A DNA stretch of 64,000 bases, taken from the NCBI GenBank assembly GCA_035236585.1, contig CP141137.1, positions 45,530,057-45,594,056 of the forward strand. Direction: 5' to 3'. Made by a program: the position numbers and the translations under genes. The stretch comes from Warburgia ugandensis. Taxonomy: Eukaryota > Streptophyta > Magnoliopsida > Canellales > Canellaceae. The number at the start of each line of letters is the position of its first letter. Positions within the stretch are counted from its first letter, which is position 1. The notes beneath the pieces are model-generated. The model had not been told where the DNA came from, ran no database searches, and worked only from the letters and a program-made list of their open reading frames with translations. This document shows positions 1-13,357 of the stretch, in pieces.

Positions 1-434
1 GTCGACGCCCTGGCGCTGATGCCAAGACGCACGAGGGACGACGTCACATGACGTCGTCGTTGCACGAGTGCAGGAAGGGGCCACTTGGCGGTCGCTATGG
101 GGCTGGGACGCTGCGCATCCCGTGCGGCATCTGCGTGTTGGTGTGTCTTCATGGCGCCAGTATAAGTCGGTGTAAACCGGCAAAAAAGGGTGCCGCTGGT
201 ATAAACCACCTTATGGTGGTCCGGCAGGCCCCATTTGAGAATAGTTTTCACTAAAACTTGATTTCTGAGAGCTAGAGAGGTCCAAATCACGATCTGAAAG
301 AGGCGTTGTGACCGTATTGACGACGCGGACCTATTTTTAGCTTTAAAAATTATAAATGACCACTTTTTTTTAGAAAATTTTTAAAATAGTGGTGTGACAT
401 GTACAGGTGCACTTGAATATACCAGTTAAAGGGA

Positions 435-494
435 GTTATTAGCAAGCTAGTGGTCTCACATTGAGGTATTAGCAAGCTAGTGGTCTCACCTTGA
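435..494 (+). repeat. 30-bp direct repeat, two units
   Basis: Two adjacent 30-bp units share TATTAGCAAGCTAGTGGTCT and differ at a few bases. They lie inside LTR copy 1. No function is visible. Confidence 0.8.
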
Positions 495-1475
495 TTTTTA
501 AACCATGTTTAAACATAGCGTCATGTGTGATCGTGTTTTAAATTTGCAATTCTTATTTACCGTGTATTTCACGCAACATTGAGTACAAGATGGTTATTCC
601 AAAATGAAATCTTTTACTGAATAAACTTATTTAAAATGCTTTTATAAGCATGATGTTAATTAGTTATGCTTAATTAGAGACTTGTTCTTATTATATATAT
701 AGAAAATGCATGGATTTACATGGAAATGAGAATAGAGGCTTATTAGCTGGTCCTTTTATAGGCTAACCCCAGGATGAGGGGCATGTCTTGGGGATTTCAA
801 GCTATAAGTGCTCTTGAGTTTTAGCATATACATATGATTTTCGTGTTTTATATTTGATGATGGGTGCTCTTGCCCGGTGGGTGTCATGCTAGGAGGGATA
901 GGGCCGACCACCCACCTTCCGAGATTATGATGTGATGATTTTGTGATATGATAGACACCTGTCCATAGATGGCATTCAGTAGGGGTTTGGTAACATGGAT
1001 AGTCCACACTACCGATCTGAGCCTTTCCATGGGAACAGACGCTAAGTCTCCCGTTATGGTGTCGATGAAGAGCGGCGGTGGTTGATACCCATGGAGGGTT
1101 GCCACTGCAGCATGATGGCCCATATTCTTATTATGTGTGCATGTATGATGAGCATGGTTATGGATGGTATGCCTGGGTGTGACGACACTCAGAGGTTGAC
1201 TACGTGTACTCCTGATCAAGGATATTAGTGCGATGTGGTGGGACCCATTACCTTAGGGTGCCCTTATTCTTGTTGTATGCTCCATTTTATTGATTCATGT
1301 CATGTTTTAACTCCGTGAATTGCATGTTTTAGCATACGGAATAAATTGGCATTTATTTGAACATGGCCTTATGATATCACTATTTTCATAAATGTTAGAC
1401 TTTTCATCAGTGCTGTTCATTATTTCTTTCATTTATTACATTAATTGTCTATGTACCTACACAAGCGATAGCTTG

Positions 1476-1507
1476 CTGAGGCATTGCTTTGTTTTGCAAT
1501 GCCTTAG
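1476..1507 (+). other. Conserved LTR stem-loop (copy 1)
   Basis: CTGAGGCATTGC pairs with GCAATGCCTTAG around an 8-base T/G-rich loop, with one G-U pair. It directly follows the anchor ATAGCTTGCT. The same anchor and stem-loop recur in five other gypsy LTR copies here with different stem bases. A role in the retrotransposon RNA, such as 3' end formation, is inference only. Confidence 0.7.
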
Positions 1508-4400
1508 ATCTCGAGCGCGACACCAGGAAAGGAAAAGCGGTTGATAAACCTTGAGAGCTGCTGAAGACTAGTTTTCCCTATAGTTTTAGATACTAATGTG
1601 AGTCATTAGAGAGGATTATCATTTGAATTTTATTATGGACTGCATACTTTATATTTGAATGTGATTTGGATGTTTGGATATAAGTTGGACATTTATATGG
1701 GATGGTATGATGGATAGACCCTGTGCCATATCATTATTGTGTTTTGGACATTTATTTGATTTAAAATAAAGGCGCTGATTTATTTGATGTTGATTTATAC
1801 GTGGATTATTTAATTTACATGTATGCTATTTTGAGAAAGGAAAACTAACACCTGGAGTTTTTAAGATAGGTTTTAGTAAAATGTTAAATAAAGCTTTTTC
1901 TCATGGGATCCCAAATGCTCTTATTTAAAATGCCATTATTATAAAATGAAAAAAAAATGTCTTAAAAATCCTGGGTGTTACATTTGGACTCATAAAATTC
2001 AAGATTAGAGTATTATTTATGTTGATCAAAAGCCAAAAATCATGCAAATATCTTTGATAAGTTAGATCAAAGATTATCAAACCACCTGATTTGATTGAAT
2101 ACATGATATATTGATGAGATAACACTAATCAACGGGTAAGATCTTTTAGAAATAAGAGAAATCATTATCTAAACCCTTCATTAAGATCAAAACCCTAGAT
2201 CTAATAGATTCAAATTAGATCCGACCATTGGATCAACACAGAAACTTTGGATATGTTTTGTGATTATTGAAATTGTTAAATTTTTATATAATTTCATCTT
2301 ATTTAATTGTAGATTGATCTGTTAGACTTAATCAATGGTAAGATTTAGCATAATATGTAATAATGGGAAAATAACTTAGAAAATTATTTGAAACTCAAAA
2401 TCTAATTAATCTAAATGTAGAATTACATTTCTATACATTTACATCTTTACAATGAAGTGAAATTAATGATAATAAGGGCTCATAATAACTCTTATAAGAT
2501 AATGACTAGATTTCATTACCAAATCCATGGCCCACCTAGGAATCAAGCAACATTCTTGAATGCCATGATCAAAGTTCTTGAATATAAATTTAAAATCAAG
2601 TAGGAAAGGGACTTAGGATAATGAGCTCCTAGGACCCTAGTAGAAAGATATGATCTATTATAACTCCAGTAGTTTCTGAACATTGTGGTTATAGTGGGTG
2701 CCTTAAAATCTAAATGATTTTCCCACACCTTCCATTGATGTTAGATGAGGTCTAAATTCCTCCTAACATGAGGATTGTATTAACCACTTTTTGAGTAAAA
2801 CCTAATGGTAAGCAATAGTCAAATATGAAAATAAGGAGGAGATGTCTAGATTTAGGAGAGATAAATAAAAAACATTGCTCAATTAGCAACATATTAAGAC
2901 TGATTGTTCATTAATTAACTTAAGAATAATATTTAGATCATAAATTGACAATGAAAGGTTAGGATCTATTAATCAAACAAACTTTTAAATAAGATGATTT
3001 TGATCAAGCAAGAACAAATGTGAGGTCATGATGATCAAAGACAGTAAAAAGTAAATTTAAGAATTACAAATTAAACCTTAAAAGATTATATAGATTATAG
3101 ATCAAATAGAGATCAATAAGTTAGAAGATCTAAACCCTTGATCAAAGCATTCAAAGAAAGAGATCCATATCATATTTAAGGATGATCAAAAGATCACACA
3201 AGATACAAATGGAATTAAGGAATGACATTATACACACATGATTTGAGAGATACACCGAATCATGCATCTATCATGATCATTGCTTATCTTAAGAATTGGG
3301 ATTATCACATTTGCTGTAGGTGGACCCTTAAGAATGCATTTCTTTAAAAGGTCTATGTTTTACACATGATCTTATTGTGAGATTTGTAGAAGTTGAATAA
3401 TTCAAATAGAATATTTATAAATGCCTTAGAATGTTTATAATGCAAGAGATGAAAATGATATGCTTAGAATTGTGTAATTATTATTTAAGTAAATTCTGCA
3501 ATTACCTGAAGGTAGATTGTGAAATTTAGCCTTAGTATTAGAGTACCAAATGAATAAGGAAGAAGAAATTGTTACAAATTTTATATAAAATCAGGCAAAT
3601 GGCCTTCTAATAAAATTCTTATTTTCTATGCAAGTATAAAGGCTTGTGGTTTTTTTTTTCGACAGGCATAGGCTTAAGGATACAATGCTAGGAGAGTTAT
3701 AAGGGTTTGGCCATCCACTCTCCGAAATTGATGATATTATTGATACAATGCCCAATGAAAGGCTAAAAGTTGGGTGGTGCAATTATGGGAAAGCCACCAC
3801 TATGAAAGTCCTATCTCCCTATACAGGTAGTGACAAAATGTATTTCCACTAAGGTATCAATGGAGTATTAAGGCATTCATCCAGGCACGCCAATGTTGTT
3901 TGAGACTGAGGCATAGTAATTCTTTATGCATTTTGCACTATGATGCATATGAGATTGGCATAATGAGATCCCTTATGTTATGGCATGATGAAATGCTCGA
4001 TATAAGTTTATTATGGATATTCCCATGAAGGCATAATTCCCAATAGAGACTAGTTAAACATTGACCCCTATAATGGAAGGTGTTGATAAATGAATATTGA
4101 CTCCCCTATTGTGCAAGGCGTTGATAATGAAACCAGTATAGTTTGGGAATGAATTACTATTGACATTATTAATTGTATTCACAATTTTAATGTATTCACT
4201 CATATATAGTATATATGTATAGTTCACAAAAGTTTTTATATGAGAAGCTAAATGATAAAATTGTTATACACTGCATAATTCATAGAAATTGAATTATTTC
4301 ATGGATATAGAATATATGGAAATGAATATTAGAATTATTGGATTATGAGATATATTATTAATTCATTGTGCTTCTTAAATCCCCTACTAAACATAGCTTG

Positions 4401-4440
4401 CTAAGATATTATAAATGTTTGAATGTTTACAATATCTCAG
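4401..4440 (+). other. Conserved LTR stem-loop (copy 2)
   Basis: CTAAGATATT pairs with AATATCTCAG with one mismatch, and pairing continues into the flanking TAAA/TTTA bases. It follows the anchor ATAGCTTGCT. The stem sequence differs from copy 1 yet still pairs. Confidence 0.7.
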
Positions 4441-4649
4441 ATACAGATAAATAGAAGTGGAAGATCACGACTCAAGGATATCAACTGCCATACTACTAAT
4501 TCAGGGTATTCCCCTTTAGAAATTTGTAATAAATGGTTAGGTGTTTAGATTGTGTTCTTTGGACTTTTTGATATAATAATACAATGGTTGTATATGTGAA
4601 CCATTGGATCGATCCTATTTCAAATAAATGTATTTCTATTGTTATTCAA

Positions 4650-4747
4650 TGAAAATTTATTTTTATTCAAAAATATATGTATGGTAAGAGAGTTAAAGTG
4701 AAAATTTATTTTTATTCAAAAATATATGTACAGCAAGAGAGTTAAGG
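4650..4747 (+). repeat. 49-bp direct repeat, two units
   Basis: Two tandem units of about 49 bp share a TTTATTTTTATTC core and AAGAGAGTTAA. They are internal to LTR copy 2. No function is apparent. Confidence 0.8.
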
Positions 4748-4876
4748 TGATATTCAGGTTTTTACAAATTAATTTCAAAGAAAACGCTTTTTCGCTTTTT
4801 AGTTTTAAAAAATTTAGATAAATAAGGGCCCTACCTTTGCAAATATTCATAAAAATGTGTTTGGAAAACTCTCACA

Positions 4877-5037
4877 TGACCTCTCATCGAGATTGATTTT
4901 AGACATATGAATCTGTCTCTAGTGGATTTGTGTTCATGGGTAATGATCATGCCTTAAAAATTATTAGTATTGGTACTATCAAGATAAAATTATTTGATGG
5001 TACAATTCGCATTATCTTTTAGGGGTAGGGCATGTGA
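4877..5037 (+). pseudogene. Ty1/copia polyprotein fragment, protease to pre-integrase region
   Basis: Translation gives copia-like residues after the protease active site: HMTSHRD, then TYESVSSGFVFMGNDHA and IKLFDGTIR. Stops interrupt the frame. It ends in GTAGGGCATGTGA. The reading sense resumes at 8998 with AATGTGAAGGGCCTAAAG, as expected if a single gene was split by the LTR insertion at 5038-8997. The upstream gag and 5' LTR are not recognisable in the window. Confidence 0.8.
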
Positions 5038-5432
5038 TGTGATGAGCCGAGTTTTTAAAACATATTTTTCATAAATATTTGCAAAGGTAGGGCCTTGATT
5101 TTTAAACTCTTTTAAAATATATGCAGGGAAAACGTATTTTCATTGAAATTAATTGATCAAAAACCCAAGTGCCACCTCAAATTACTTATCATACATAGAT
5201 TTTTGCATAAAATAAAATTTCTATTGAATATCAATAGAAATACTTGTATTAAAATCAGGATTGATCTAGTAGTTCACATACACAGCCCTGATAGTCATTA
5301 CATATCTTGTCCAAATATTACAATCCAAATTACAAAACAATCAATACAATCATCCTCGAAGTAAATACCCTGAGTCATAGTTCGATGATGAGTATCCACA
5401 AGTCTTGAGCTTTCATTCTTCCTTAACTGTAT

Positions 5433-5472
5433 CTGAGATATTATAAACATTCAAACATTTATAATATCTGAG
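5433..5472 (-). other. Conserved LTR stem-loop (copy 3)
   Basis: A near-perfect inverted repeat: GATATTATAAA pairs with TTTATAATATC, extended by CTGAG at both ends with one mismatch. The anchor ATAGCTTGCT lies next to it on the minus strand. Confidence 0.75.
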
Positions 5473-6261
5473 CAAGCTATGCTTGGTAGGGGATTTAAGA
5501 AATATATTCAATATATCTCAAAATCAATAGCTCATTATATTTATGATATAAATCAATTTATAAAATTGGATAATCATTTTATCCTTCATTCATCATATGA
5601 ATTATATATATATATTACATATAAATAAAATCACTGAAAATCGTGAATATAGTCAACATCATCAATAATATCTCATTTCCAAACTAATTTCAATATTAAC
5701 ACTAAGTGTTAATATATAATCATATTGTATTGGAAATTATCCTCCAATACCACATCAGTAATAACTTTTACTGGGCATCTCATTATGCTATAAAATAAGC
5801 ATCTCATTATGCCATAATCAATTGCATCATAATGCAAAATATCAAAGGACTACCATGCTGGCAGTCTCAATCCATACAGTGCGCTCAGATAATTGTGTAA
5901 TACTCCATTGATACCATGGTGGAAAATACAAATCCATGTTCGTATGGGGGAAACCATGGTTGTCACAGTGGTGGCGTCCCCATAATTGCTCCACTCGACA
6001 TTTTCCCTCTCTTTCGGCATGGTATCATCATCATAATCAGTTTTGGAGAGTAGGTGGCCAAACCCTCATAACTTTCCCATCATTGGCATCCCCAAGCCTA
6101 AGCCTGTCTTAAAACAAAACCACAAGCCTCTATGCTTGTATGGAAAATAATATTTCAAACTTACAAACTATGTGTCTACTTATAATAGGACATACTTATA
6201 ACTTATTTTCTTAAGATTTGGGGATCCAACTTATATAGTTCAAATCTTCCCATTCTACCCA

Positions 6262-6384
6262 TTAAGTAATTTTATAATTACTTAATCAATCCCTTTGTAT
6301 TCATTTCAACATCATTTGTTGTCTTAAGTAATTTCATAATTACTTAATCAATCCCTTTATATTCATTTCAACATCATTTGTTGA
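6262..6384 (+). repeat. 62-bp direct repeat, two units
   Basis: Two adjacent units of about 62 bp share AATTACTTAATCAATCCCTT and CAACATCATTTGTTG. They lie inside the solo LTR at 5038-8997. Confidence 0.8.
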
Positions 6385-8997
6385 TTCATAAAAATTCTAA
6401 GGCAATTATAATCAAAACTCATTTATTAGGATAAGATCATGTATAAAATACATGTATTTTATATATTGAATATATTCTCAACGTCCACCTACCTTTACTT
6501 TCAACAATCCATCATCACATTGATCTTCATCACCATATCCTTCATGTATCTGTCAAATCATATATATACAATCATTCCTCAACTCATTTATACTTCCTAA
6601 TTTTTCTTTTGATCATCCTTACATATGATGATTTAGATCTTGTTCCTTGGATCATGTTGATCAAGGGTCTAATCTATTGATCTACATTTGAATCTAATAT
6701 TTATACTACAAAACATACATATAATATTATGATTCTTATTATCCTTGATCATTCAAGATCTCCTTATAGATCTCGTTTAATCTTTGATTATCTTAATTAT
6801 TATTTTTATTAGGATTAGATAGTTTACTATCCTTTTATGATCTTATTATGATTCAACCAATTAATGTTTTACTGATTGAAGATAATTTATGCACTCTTAA
6901 TTCTAGATAGCTCCTTTTTCAGAATTGACTAAGGCTTACCAGTTAAAAGCTGCTCACAGAGTAGTTAATTCAATCCTCATGTAAGAAGGCATTTAGACTT
7001 GACAAATGTAATTAGAAGTTGGGGGAAGAGCGATGCTCTATTAGAGAAACCCCTTAACCACTATGTTCAACATTTACTAGGTGACCTTAGCTCAACCTTC
7101 ATAAGGTTCCTATGACCATTAAACCCTAAGTACTCTTACTATTTGATTTTAATTAAATTCATAAACATTTCAATGTCATTCATGGGATTTATTATTCCCC
7201 CAATTTGGGCTAATGAAATGATATTCCTTATATTATCTTATTAACTATAGCCCTTACTATCATTAAATCCCTGTCCATATTCATTGTAAATGTTCATCAA
7301 TATCTACTTTCATTTAATTATATTTTTCATATAATCTACATAACATGAACAATTAAAGCCTAAATAAATAAATCTAACAATTAAATCTAATAAGCAAATA
7401 AAAGAACATTTATAATATAATTTAATAATTCACATGCTCATTTGAATACATCATATTTATTCATTTTGATCAAATGATCATATTTTGATTTCTATTCATT
7501 TTTCATCCCATTGAGGGTTTAGATCTTGATCCTTCATTTTTATTCAGATCTATCAACATTATCTTAATGTGATATCATCACTAGATCATTAACGCATCTC
7601 ATCATATGATCTGATCTTTCTTGATCCAACCGATCAAGAAGATCTTAAGTTAATTTATTCAAATCAAGGGCATAGATTTCAATCTATCCCAAATTAGCCA
7701 CATCATGCTCATAAATCCATATGATCTCACCTTTAAATCATCATTCAAACTAATTTTAATGGTCTGATCATACTTGATTACTCATATCAAGTAGATCCAT
7801 GATCATTTTTTAAGATTTCTCTTCCATTAAGGTAAAATTTCTTAATTCATCCCAGATCAATCACATCTAACTCTTGATTCTATGTTCCTTATCACTAGAT
7901 CACTGATGGATCAGAAATACAAGATCTGATCATGTTAGATTTGACTGATCTTGGGAATTAGTACTTCTTTTTTTAATTTATAGATTTTTGCAGTGAATAA
8001 AATATAAATTTTATGTTCCATTAGATTTTAATCTTCACCAAGAATCCATAGCTTCTTTTTTATCTTGATTTGTAGTTAAAATGAGCTCTAAATTGCATTT
8101 TTAAGATGTCAGATCAAAATAAGGGCCCAGATTCAATATGGGTTCACCAGATTGACGGGTCGATTAGTGGCCCTCCCCCCGCCTCACTCCATCAGTGATA
8201 GCCAGTGTACAGGAAGGGGTGACCTAGGATAGCCAAGCAAATTAGCTCTTCCCCAGATCTCCTAGATCTGACTATGCTGAGGGCCCAGATTTCATCCCCT
8301 AAGATTTTTAGGCCCTAGCCTCTCATCCAACGGCTCAAATCTCTTATCTGAGCCACGTACAACCGATTTCCTATTAGGGTTCACTGGATCTATTTCATTG
8401 ATGAACCATTCGCCGATGGAACAGATTCAACAGTGAATCCCTATGATTTTTGGCTGAAAAATGGATGGGAAAGGAGGAGAACCTACTTGGATCCCATTTG
8501 GAGCAAAGAATATAGCCGAAGAAAAGGTTTCCTTGCCAGATTTTGAAGCCCTGGCTAGATGGCTAGGGTTTTTTATAAATTTTTCGCTACCGTGGTGCTT
8601 GCTGGTGCCGAGGAGGAGGAATGGGAGAGGGGTTTTGAAGAAGAAGGTGAGGGGAACTGGAATATGGGTTCCAGTCCCATTGTCAATGCTGGAGAAGTGG
8701 AAGATCGGAGGAATCTTATCGAGCTGGTGATCCCACACAAAAGTTAAATGGCCATTTTACCTTATGAGTAAATATAAATTCGCAGAAATTACAAAAAATA
8801 TGGCTTTTCACCCAAGCTCAGATTTCACCGTGCTTATTGTCATTCTAAATGGTTTTCATGAATGATTCCAAATATCAATGTTTCAAGACCTAATTCTTTT
8901 TCTAAAAATTAATATTATATTAAATATAATATTCTACCTCAATTTTTGTAAAAAATTTAATTAATTCCAAATAATTCCAAAAAAATTGGGGTTTTCA

Positions 8998-9813
8998 AAT
9001 GTGAAGGGCCTAAAGAAAAATTTATTGTCTCTTGGACAATTAGATGACTTCTGTTGTAAGACCCATATACAATATGGGGTCATGAAAATTGTTGAAGGTG
9101 TGCTTGTAGTGATGAAAGCATAACAAATCTAAGCAAATCTATACATGCTTTTGGGAGAGACGTTACAGGAGGTAAGTACTTCAATAGCATGAGTTAATGA
9201 AGAAGAATCAATGACAATCTGGCATCATAAACTTGGCCACATATCAGAATAAAGTTTGCAGATTCTCGCTAAATGTAATCTCATACAAGGACTCAAATCG
9301 ATAAATTTACCTTTCTGTGAGCACTATGTTACAAGTAAGTAGCATAGACTAAAATTTGGTAGAAATACTAATAGAAATACTAATTGATTCATTCTAATGT
9401 GTGGGAGTCACCGGATATATCCATAAGAGGAGAAAAATATTTTGTACCATCTACTAATGATTACTCTAGGTGATTGTGGGTGTACCTGATCAAGAAGAAG
9501 TTGGATGTGTTCCCTATATTCAAAGACTAAAGCATGGGTGAAACTTGAGTCCAGGAAAGGGATTAAGTGTTTGAGAGCAAATAATGGAGGAGAATATACC
9601 GACAACAACTATCTTACATTTTGCAAGCAAGAGGGTATTTAAAGACAGTTTAATGTTGCACATACTCCTGAAAAAAATGGTGTAGTAGAGTGAATGAACA
9701 GAACTCTACTTGAAAGGACAAGAGCTGTGTTCAGAACTATAAGCCTAGCAAAGTCATTTTGGGTAGAATCAATCAATAATGCCTGTTACTTGATAAACTA
9801 TGAGACCTCAAGT
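8998..9813 (+). pseudogene. Ty1/copia polyprotein fragment, GAG-pre-integrase and integrase core
   Basis: Translation shows copia landmarks in order, with stops and frameshifts between them: KGLKKNLLSLGQLDD, WHHKLGHISE, LPFCEHYVTSK, the integrase-core stretch with NDYSR, a match to the DNGGEY region at about 9580-9600, and the NGVVE and MNRTLLERTRA motifs near 9680-9730. It stops within the codons before IGLKTP because a gypsy LTR landed at 9814. The element is too damaged to code for a working integrase. Confidence 0.9.
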
Positions 9814-9835
9814 TTGCAAAACCTTTTTCTAATAC

Positions 9836-9837
<2 letters not shown>

Positions 9838-9871
<34 letters not shown>
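9838..9871 (+). repeat. (AAT)n microsatellite
   Basis: About eleven ATA/AAT units near the 3' end of the minus-strand solo LTR. Confidence 0.95.
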
Positions 9872-10337
9872 GTTTTATAAAATAGGAGGGATCCCTGAAA
9901 TAGAAAGTCACAATTAACATAAATCATGCAAATGTTCAAGAGAAATGTCCAAAAAGAAAAACCCGAGGACCATCCAACAAAACTATGGCAATAAACAAAT
10001 TCAAATCATCAATACACTAAGCATGCTCAATCTAAAACCACTACAAATCAAACACCAGTGGTAAAAAAGATAATAATGATAACATGCCCAAAATCCGTAG
10101 GGTTCATCCATGATTACCACATCATACACACATTAGCAAGTAAAGGTACACTATTCAAAGGTGTGGGTCCAATCTATCCAAATATCAACATCCATGTATA
10201 GTCCAATGGAGTCAACCACAAATTGGAGAGACATACACTAATCAATCTCTAAAGTACAAAATGTAGATGATCTTCGAGGTCCTCGCTCAATCAATGCTAC
10301 TTCACCTGCTTTCCCTTAGTGCTATCGCTCTCCAAAT

Positions 10338-10369
10338 CTAAGGCATTGCAAAACAAAGCAATGCCTCAT
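10338..10369 (-). other. Conserved LTR stem-loop (copy 4)
   Basis: Read on the minus strand, ATGAGGCATTGC pairs with GCAATGCCTTAG around a T/G-rich loop. The GGCATTGC/GCAATGCC core is identical to copy 1 at 1476-1507. Confidence 0.7.
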
Positions 10370-13357
10370 CAAGCTATTGCTTGTGTAGGTGATTACAAAT
10401 AGTTTAAAACATGCGATAAACACTTTGCAAGGGTACCAATATCATGCTGAGTGTCATAGAGTAAATCATTTATAAAGCAAGTTAAATTATCATGCATTCA
10501 GAATAAACAACGCATAAATCTCAAAAATCTGAATGAAACAATTAGGATCAAAACATGCTTTTCGCCAGAACAAAGCAATATCAAAGCAAAACATCATGGA
10601 ATGCAAGCATGATCAATACATGAATAAGCATCTTTCAAAACAAATAAAAACCCATGTCCACAAAATAATATGAAGCATGTCATGATAAATGGGGCACTGC
10701 ACACAATAAGTCCTACAAGTGTCCCACTACACTCAATCACCGGCAATGAGTACTCATTCCAACATCTAGGGTCTCTAGCCTATAGCTAGCACACTAGGTA
10801 ACTCGCGCAGCCCATAGGCCTGCCCACATCTAGCCTCCCACCTAGGCATCACCGTCAATACAATGTCACACTGTGGGTATACAATCACATATGCACTGCA
10901 TGAACACAGAGAATAAGAGTATGGGCTACTATGCTGCAGTGGCAACTACTCCAAGGTCTCAACCACTTCTGCTTCCCGTTGACACAGGAATGGGCGACTT
11001 CCTCTATCTTGCATGGGAGAAGACAGACTCATAATGTGGACTACCCATGATCTCGGCCCTACAGACATTGTCCCCCTTTAGGGTAGGTGTCTAATCATAT
11101 CATCATACAGTAAGAGGGTGGCTAGCCAACCCTACAACCCTCCTAGCATAGTACTCACTGGGCAATAACACCCTTCAAAAAACAATAAAACATGCTATAA
11201 ATCATGAAAAACTCCCATGTGAAATAAATCTCAATAGGCTCAAATTAAAATCCATGATAAAGTGTAATCCATCGCATATCAAAACATGGATAATCATATA
11301 ATCAAATGTCATGATATCAAACATGAAGTACTGAAACACATTTCAATAAAACATGATGGGGTGTAAAACACATGTCTCAAGATTTTCAGATAACAAGTCA
11401 TGATCAATGAAATCATAAAAAAATCCCACATGTAATCACTTACCATAAAATGTTGTACTCCAATCAAGTGCATAATAATATCAAATTCCGCACTTTGATG
11501 TACTTGTCACATCATAATTCATCCGATCACTTGGTGTTCTTAAATCTCAAAACTAAACTAATCCAAGTGATAACTTCCCTGATCTAGTAGTTAATCTAAG
11601 ATCAACGGTCCATATCATATAATTAACCCTCAATTAGGGTAATCATGAACTAGATGTTAGTTTTTCTAACATCCAAACTGTCATCCAACATCTTTGATCT
11701 TCAATCTATGTCATGATTTATTCAATTAATGTCTCTTAATTAATAAAGTGTTAATCTCTTTCATCTTATAAAGTTTGGAGATGATCCAACTGTTAGATCG
11801 CTCTTTATCACTTATAATCAACATATGATCATTAATTCCAATTATTTTCATCATGATCCATCTAATTTCTAGGTGTGATTAGTGATTTACATGAATGTCC
11901 TTAATTACACATCAATTTGACGGTCACATCGCTCTCTGATCAGCCAATCCTAAGGCACCTGATCAGATCATCGGTCAAGATCACTTTTTCTTAACAATCA
12001 CATGGGATCTATTCTTCTAATCCCCTAAATCATCTCATATTTGATACATACAATCAGTTTCTAAGGTTTGATCATCCATTGATTAGCATGATCTAAGTTA
12101 TTTAATAGTATTTTTTATTTGACTATTTTAGAAGTGGTCAAATCAAAGTTTTCATGTCAAATCTAGGTCCGCATTGTTGATACAAATACAACGAACGTCT
12201 TGGATCATGATTTGAACCTCTGTAGCTCCCATAATTGAGCTTTTAGTGAATAGACGATCTAAATTAATCAATTTTAAATCAATTAATCAATTAAATGTCA
12301 CGAGGATGAGTGTCAAAGATGCTGCAAGCGCAGTCTGCACATGCGAATGAGAACCGAGTATGCATGCTGTCCCACGCATCATTGGTGGCATCCCGGGCAC
12401 AAACCAATTGGTTCGTCGTTGCCAGAGACGATAACCGAACTCTGGTCGCCACTAGCGACACTCAAGTTATCAAAACTTCATGATTTTTATACCATTTTGA
12501 CCGAATTTTTGCGTACATTCACATTTCATCATTCCCATCAACTAGTGTTGCTTAAATTTGAGGTTTTTACTCTATTTTTATCATGTTTATAAAAAATTTC
12601 TCTTTACTATTTTTTTTATATTTTTTAGTGTCCCTAGCCATTAGATTCCAATGATATTTCATGGGTTTGTTCCTTGTTTCATTATACACAAGATGAACAA
12701 TTCAGATCATCCATCTAACACCATTTCATTAGTTTATTTTCACAAAAATAGTAGAATATATATAGTCATTGAAAAATAGCAATCTACACCATTTTCCAGG
12801 ATTAACAGACAGTAATTTTAACAAAAAAGATAGAAGGGGGAAGAAGGGGGAAAATAATGGGCTTACCTCTGATCAGGCCTACCAAGGAGGGGAAAATCCG
12901 TTGCGTACCTGAAGAATGGGCACTGTATCACTGCCAATGTCGAAGTTGCCATCGCCAGTGACAAGAGAAACGGAGAGGGGAGGAGTTATGGCGGGGAGAG
13001 AAACTGAGGTGAGACATTAATGGGGGAGGCGCATTTAAAACCCCCCACATTAATATGATATTTTTAAGTTTTCAAATTTAATATAAAAATCTGATTTTTT
13101 ATTTATTGTTGAAATGATTACAAGCCATAAATGCTAGTAAACATCACCATGCATATTTAATGCCTGTCACGTCATCAATTCCAGTGCCTTGTCTCATGGG
13201 CCCCACCTATGAAATTACTATTCTACCCCTTTCGTTTATCTCGTGATTTCATCTCTAAAATTTTCAAATCCCCAATTTCTCAATTTTCATAAAATTTCAT
13301 GTAATTATGCATTTTTTAGAATTTAAAATTAGCTAGTATCACATAAATAGATCACCA

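Larger units (their letters stand above)
1..1982 (+). repeat. Ty3/gypsy large-LTR fragment (LTR copy 1)
   Basis: This stretch has no host gene. It resembles the 3' two thirds of the ~4-kb gypsy LTRs seen elsewhere in the window. A block near 861-1200 containing ATGCTAGGAGGG and CCACCCACC matches blocks at 39868-40270 and 49770-50230, and at 10740-11170 in reverse. The anchor ATAGCTTGCT and a stem-loop follow at 1476-1507. The copy ends in GGGTGTTACA at about 1982, an LTR-like CA terminus. No primer-binding site follows, so this is a solo or truncated LTR. Its left end lies outside the window. It probably inserted into the next LTR copy, which is about 1 kb shorter than its relative at 5038-8997. 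Confidence 0.7.
1983..4876 (+). repeat. Ty3/gypsy large-LTR fragment (LTR copy 2)
   Basis: This AT-rich stretch holds no gene. Its 3' part is an inverted copy of the LTR at 5038-8997: the segments around 4800-4860 and 5045-5105 are reverse complements sharing GCAAAGGTAGGG. The stem-loop copies at 4401 and 5433 also mirror each other. The LTR ends in about TCTCACA at 4876, where Ty1/copia protease-region coding sequence starts at once, so it sits inside the copia element. At about 2.9 kb it is shorter than its 3.96-kb relative, so its 5' end is missing or displaced by LTR copy 1. The exact left boundary at 1983 is uncertain. Confidence 0.65.
5038..8997 (-). repeat. Solo Ty3/gypsy LTR, ~3.96 kb (LTR copy 3), inserted in copia
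   Basis: On the minus strand the element starts TGAAAACC and ends CATCACA, fitting TG...CA LTR ends. It is flanked by ATGTGA at 5032-5037 and AATGTGA at 8998-9004, a target-site duplication with one extra A. Removing it rejoins copia codons in frame. It holds a GC-rich block (about 8140-8750), which corresponds to the 5' part of the other large LTRs and produces accidental open frames on both strands. No internal region is present, so it is a solo LTR made by LTR-LTR recombination. Confidence 0.8.
9814..13357 (-). repeat. Solo Ty3/gypsy LTR, ~3.5 kb (LTR copy 4), inserted in copia
   Basis: The minus-strand LTR is flanked by TCAAGT (9808-9813) and TCAACT (13358-13363), a slightly decayed duplication. 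Removing it restores the copia integrase reading sense through IGLKTP and EMWTD. The shared gypsy LTR block lies at about 10740-11170 and the stem-loop at 10338-10369. A GC-richer block lies at about 12300-13050. No interior or second LTR is seen, so it is a solo LTR. The left edge carries an (AAT)n microsatellite. Confidence 0.8.

Noticed and set aside
8427..8747. Overlapping 60-100 codon frames on both strands
   Set aside because: They fall in the GC-rich block of a solo gypsy LTR and have no recognisable domain.
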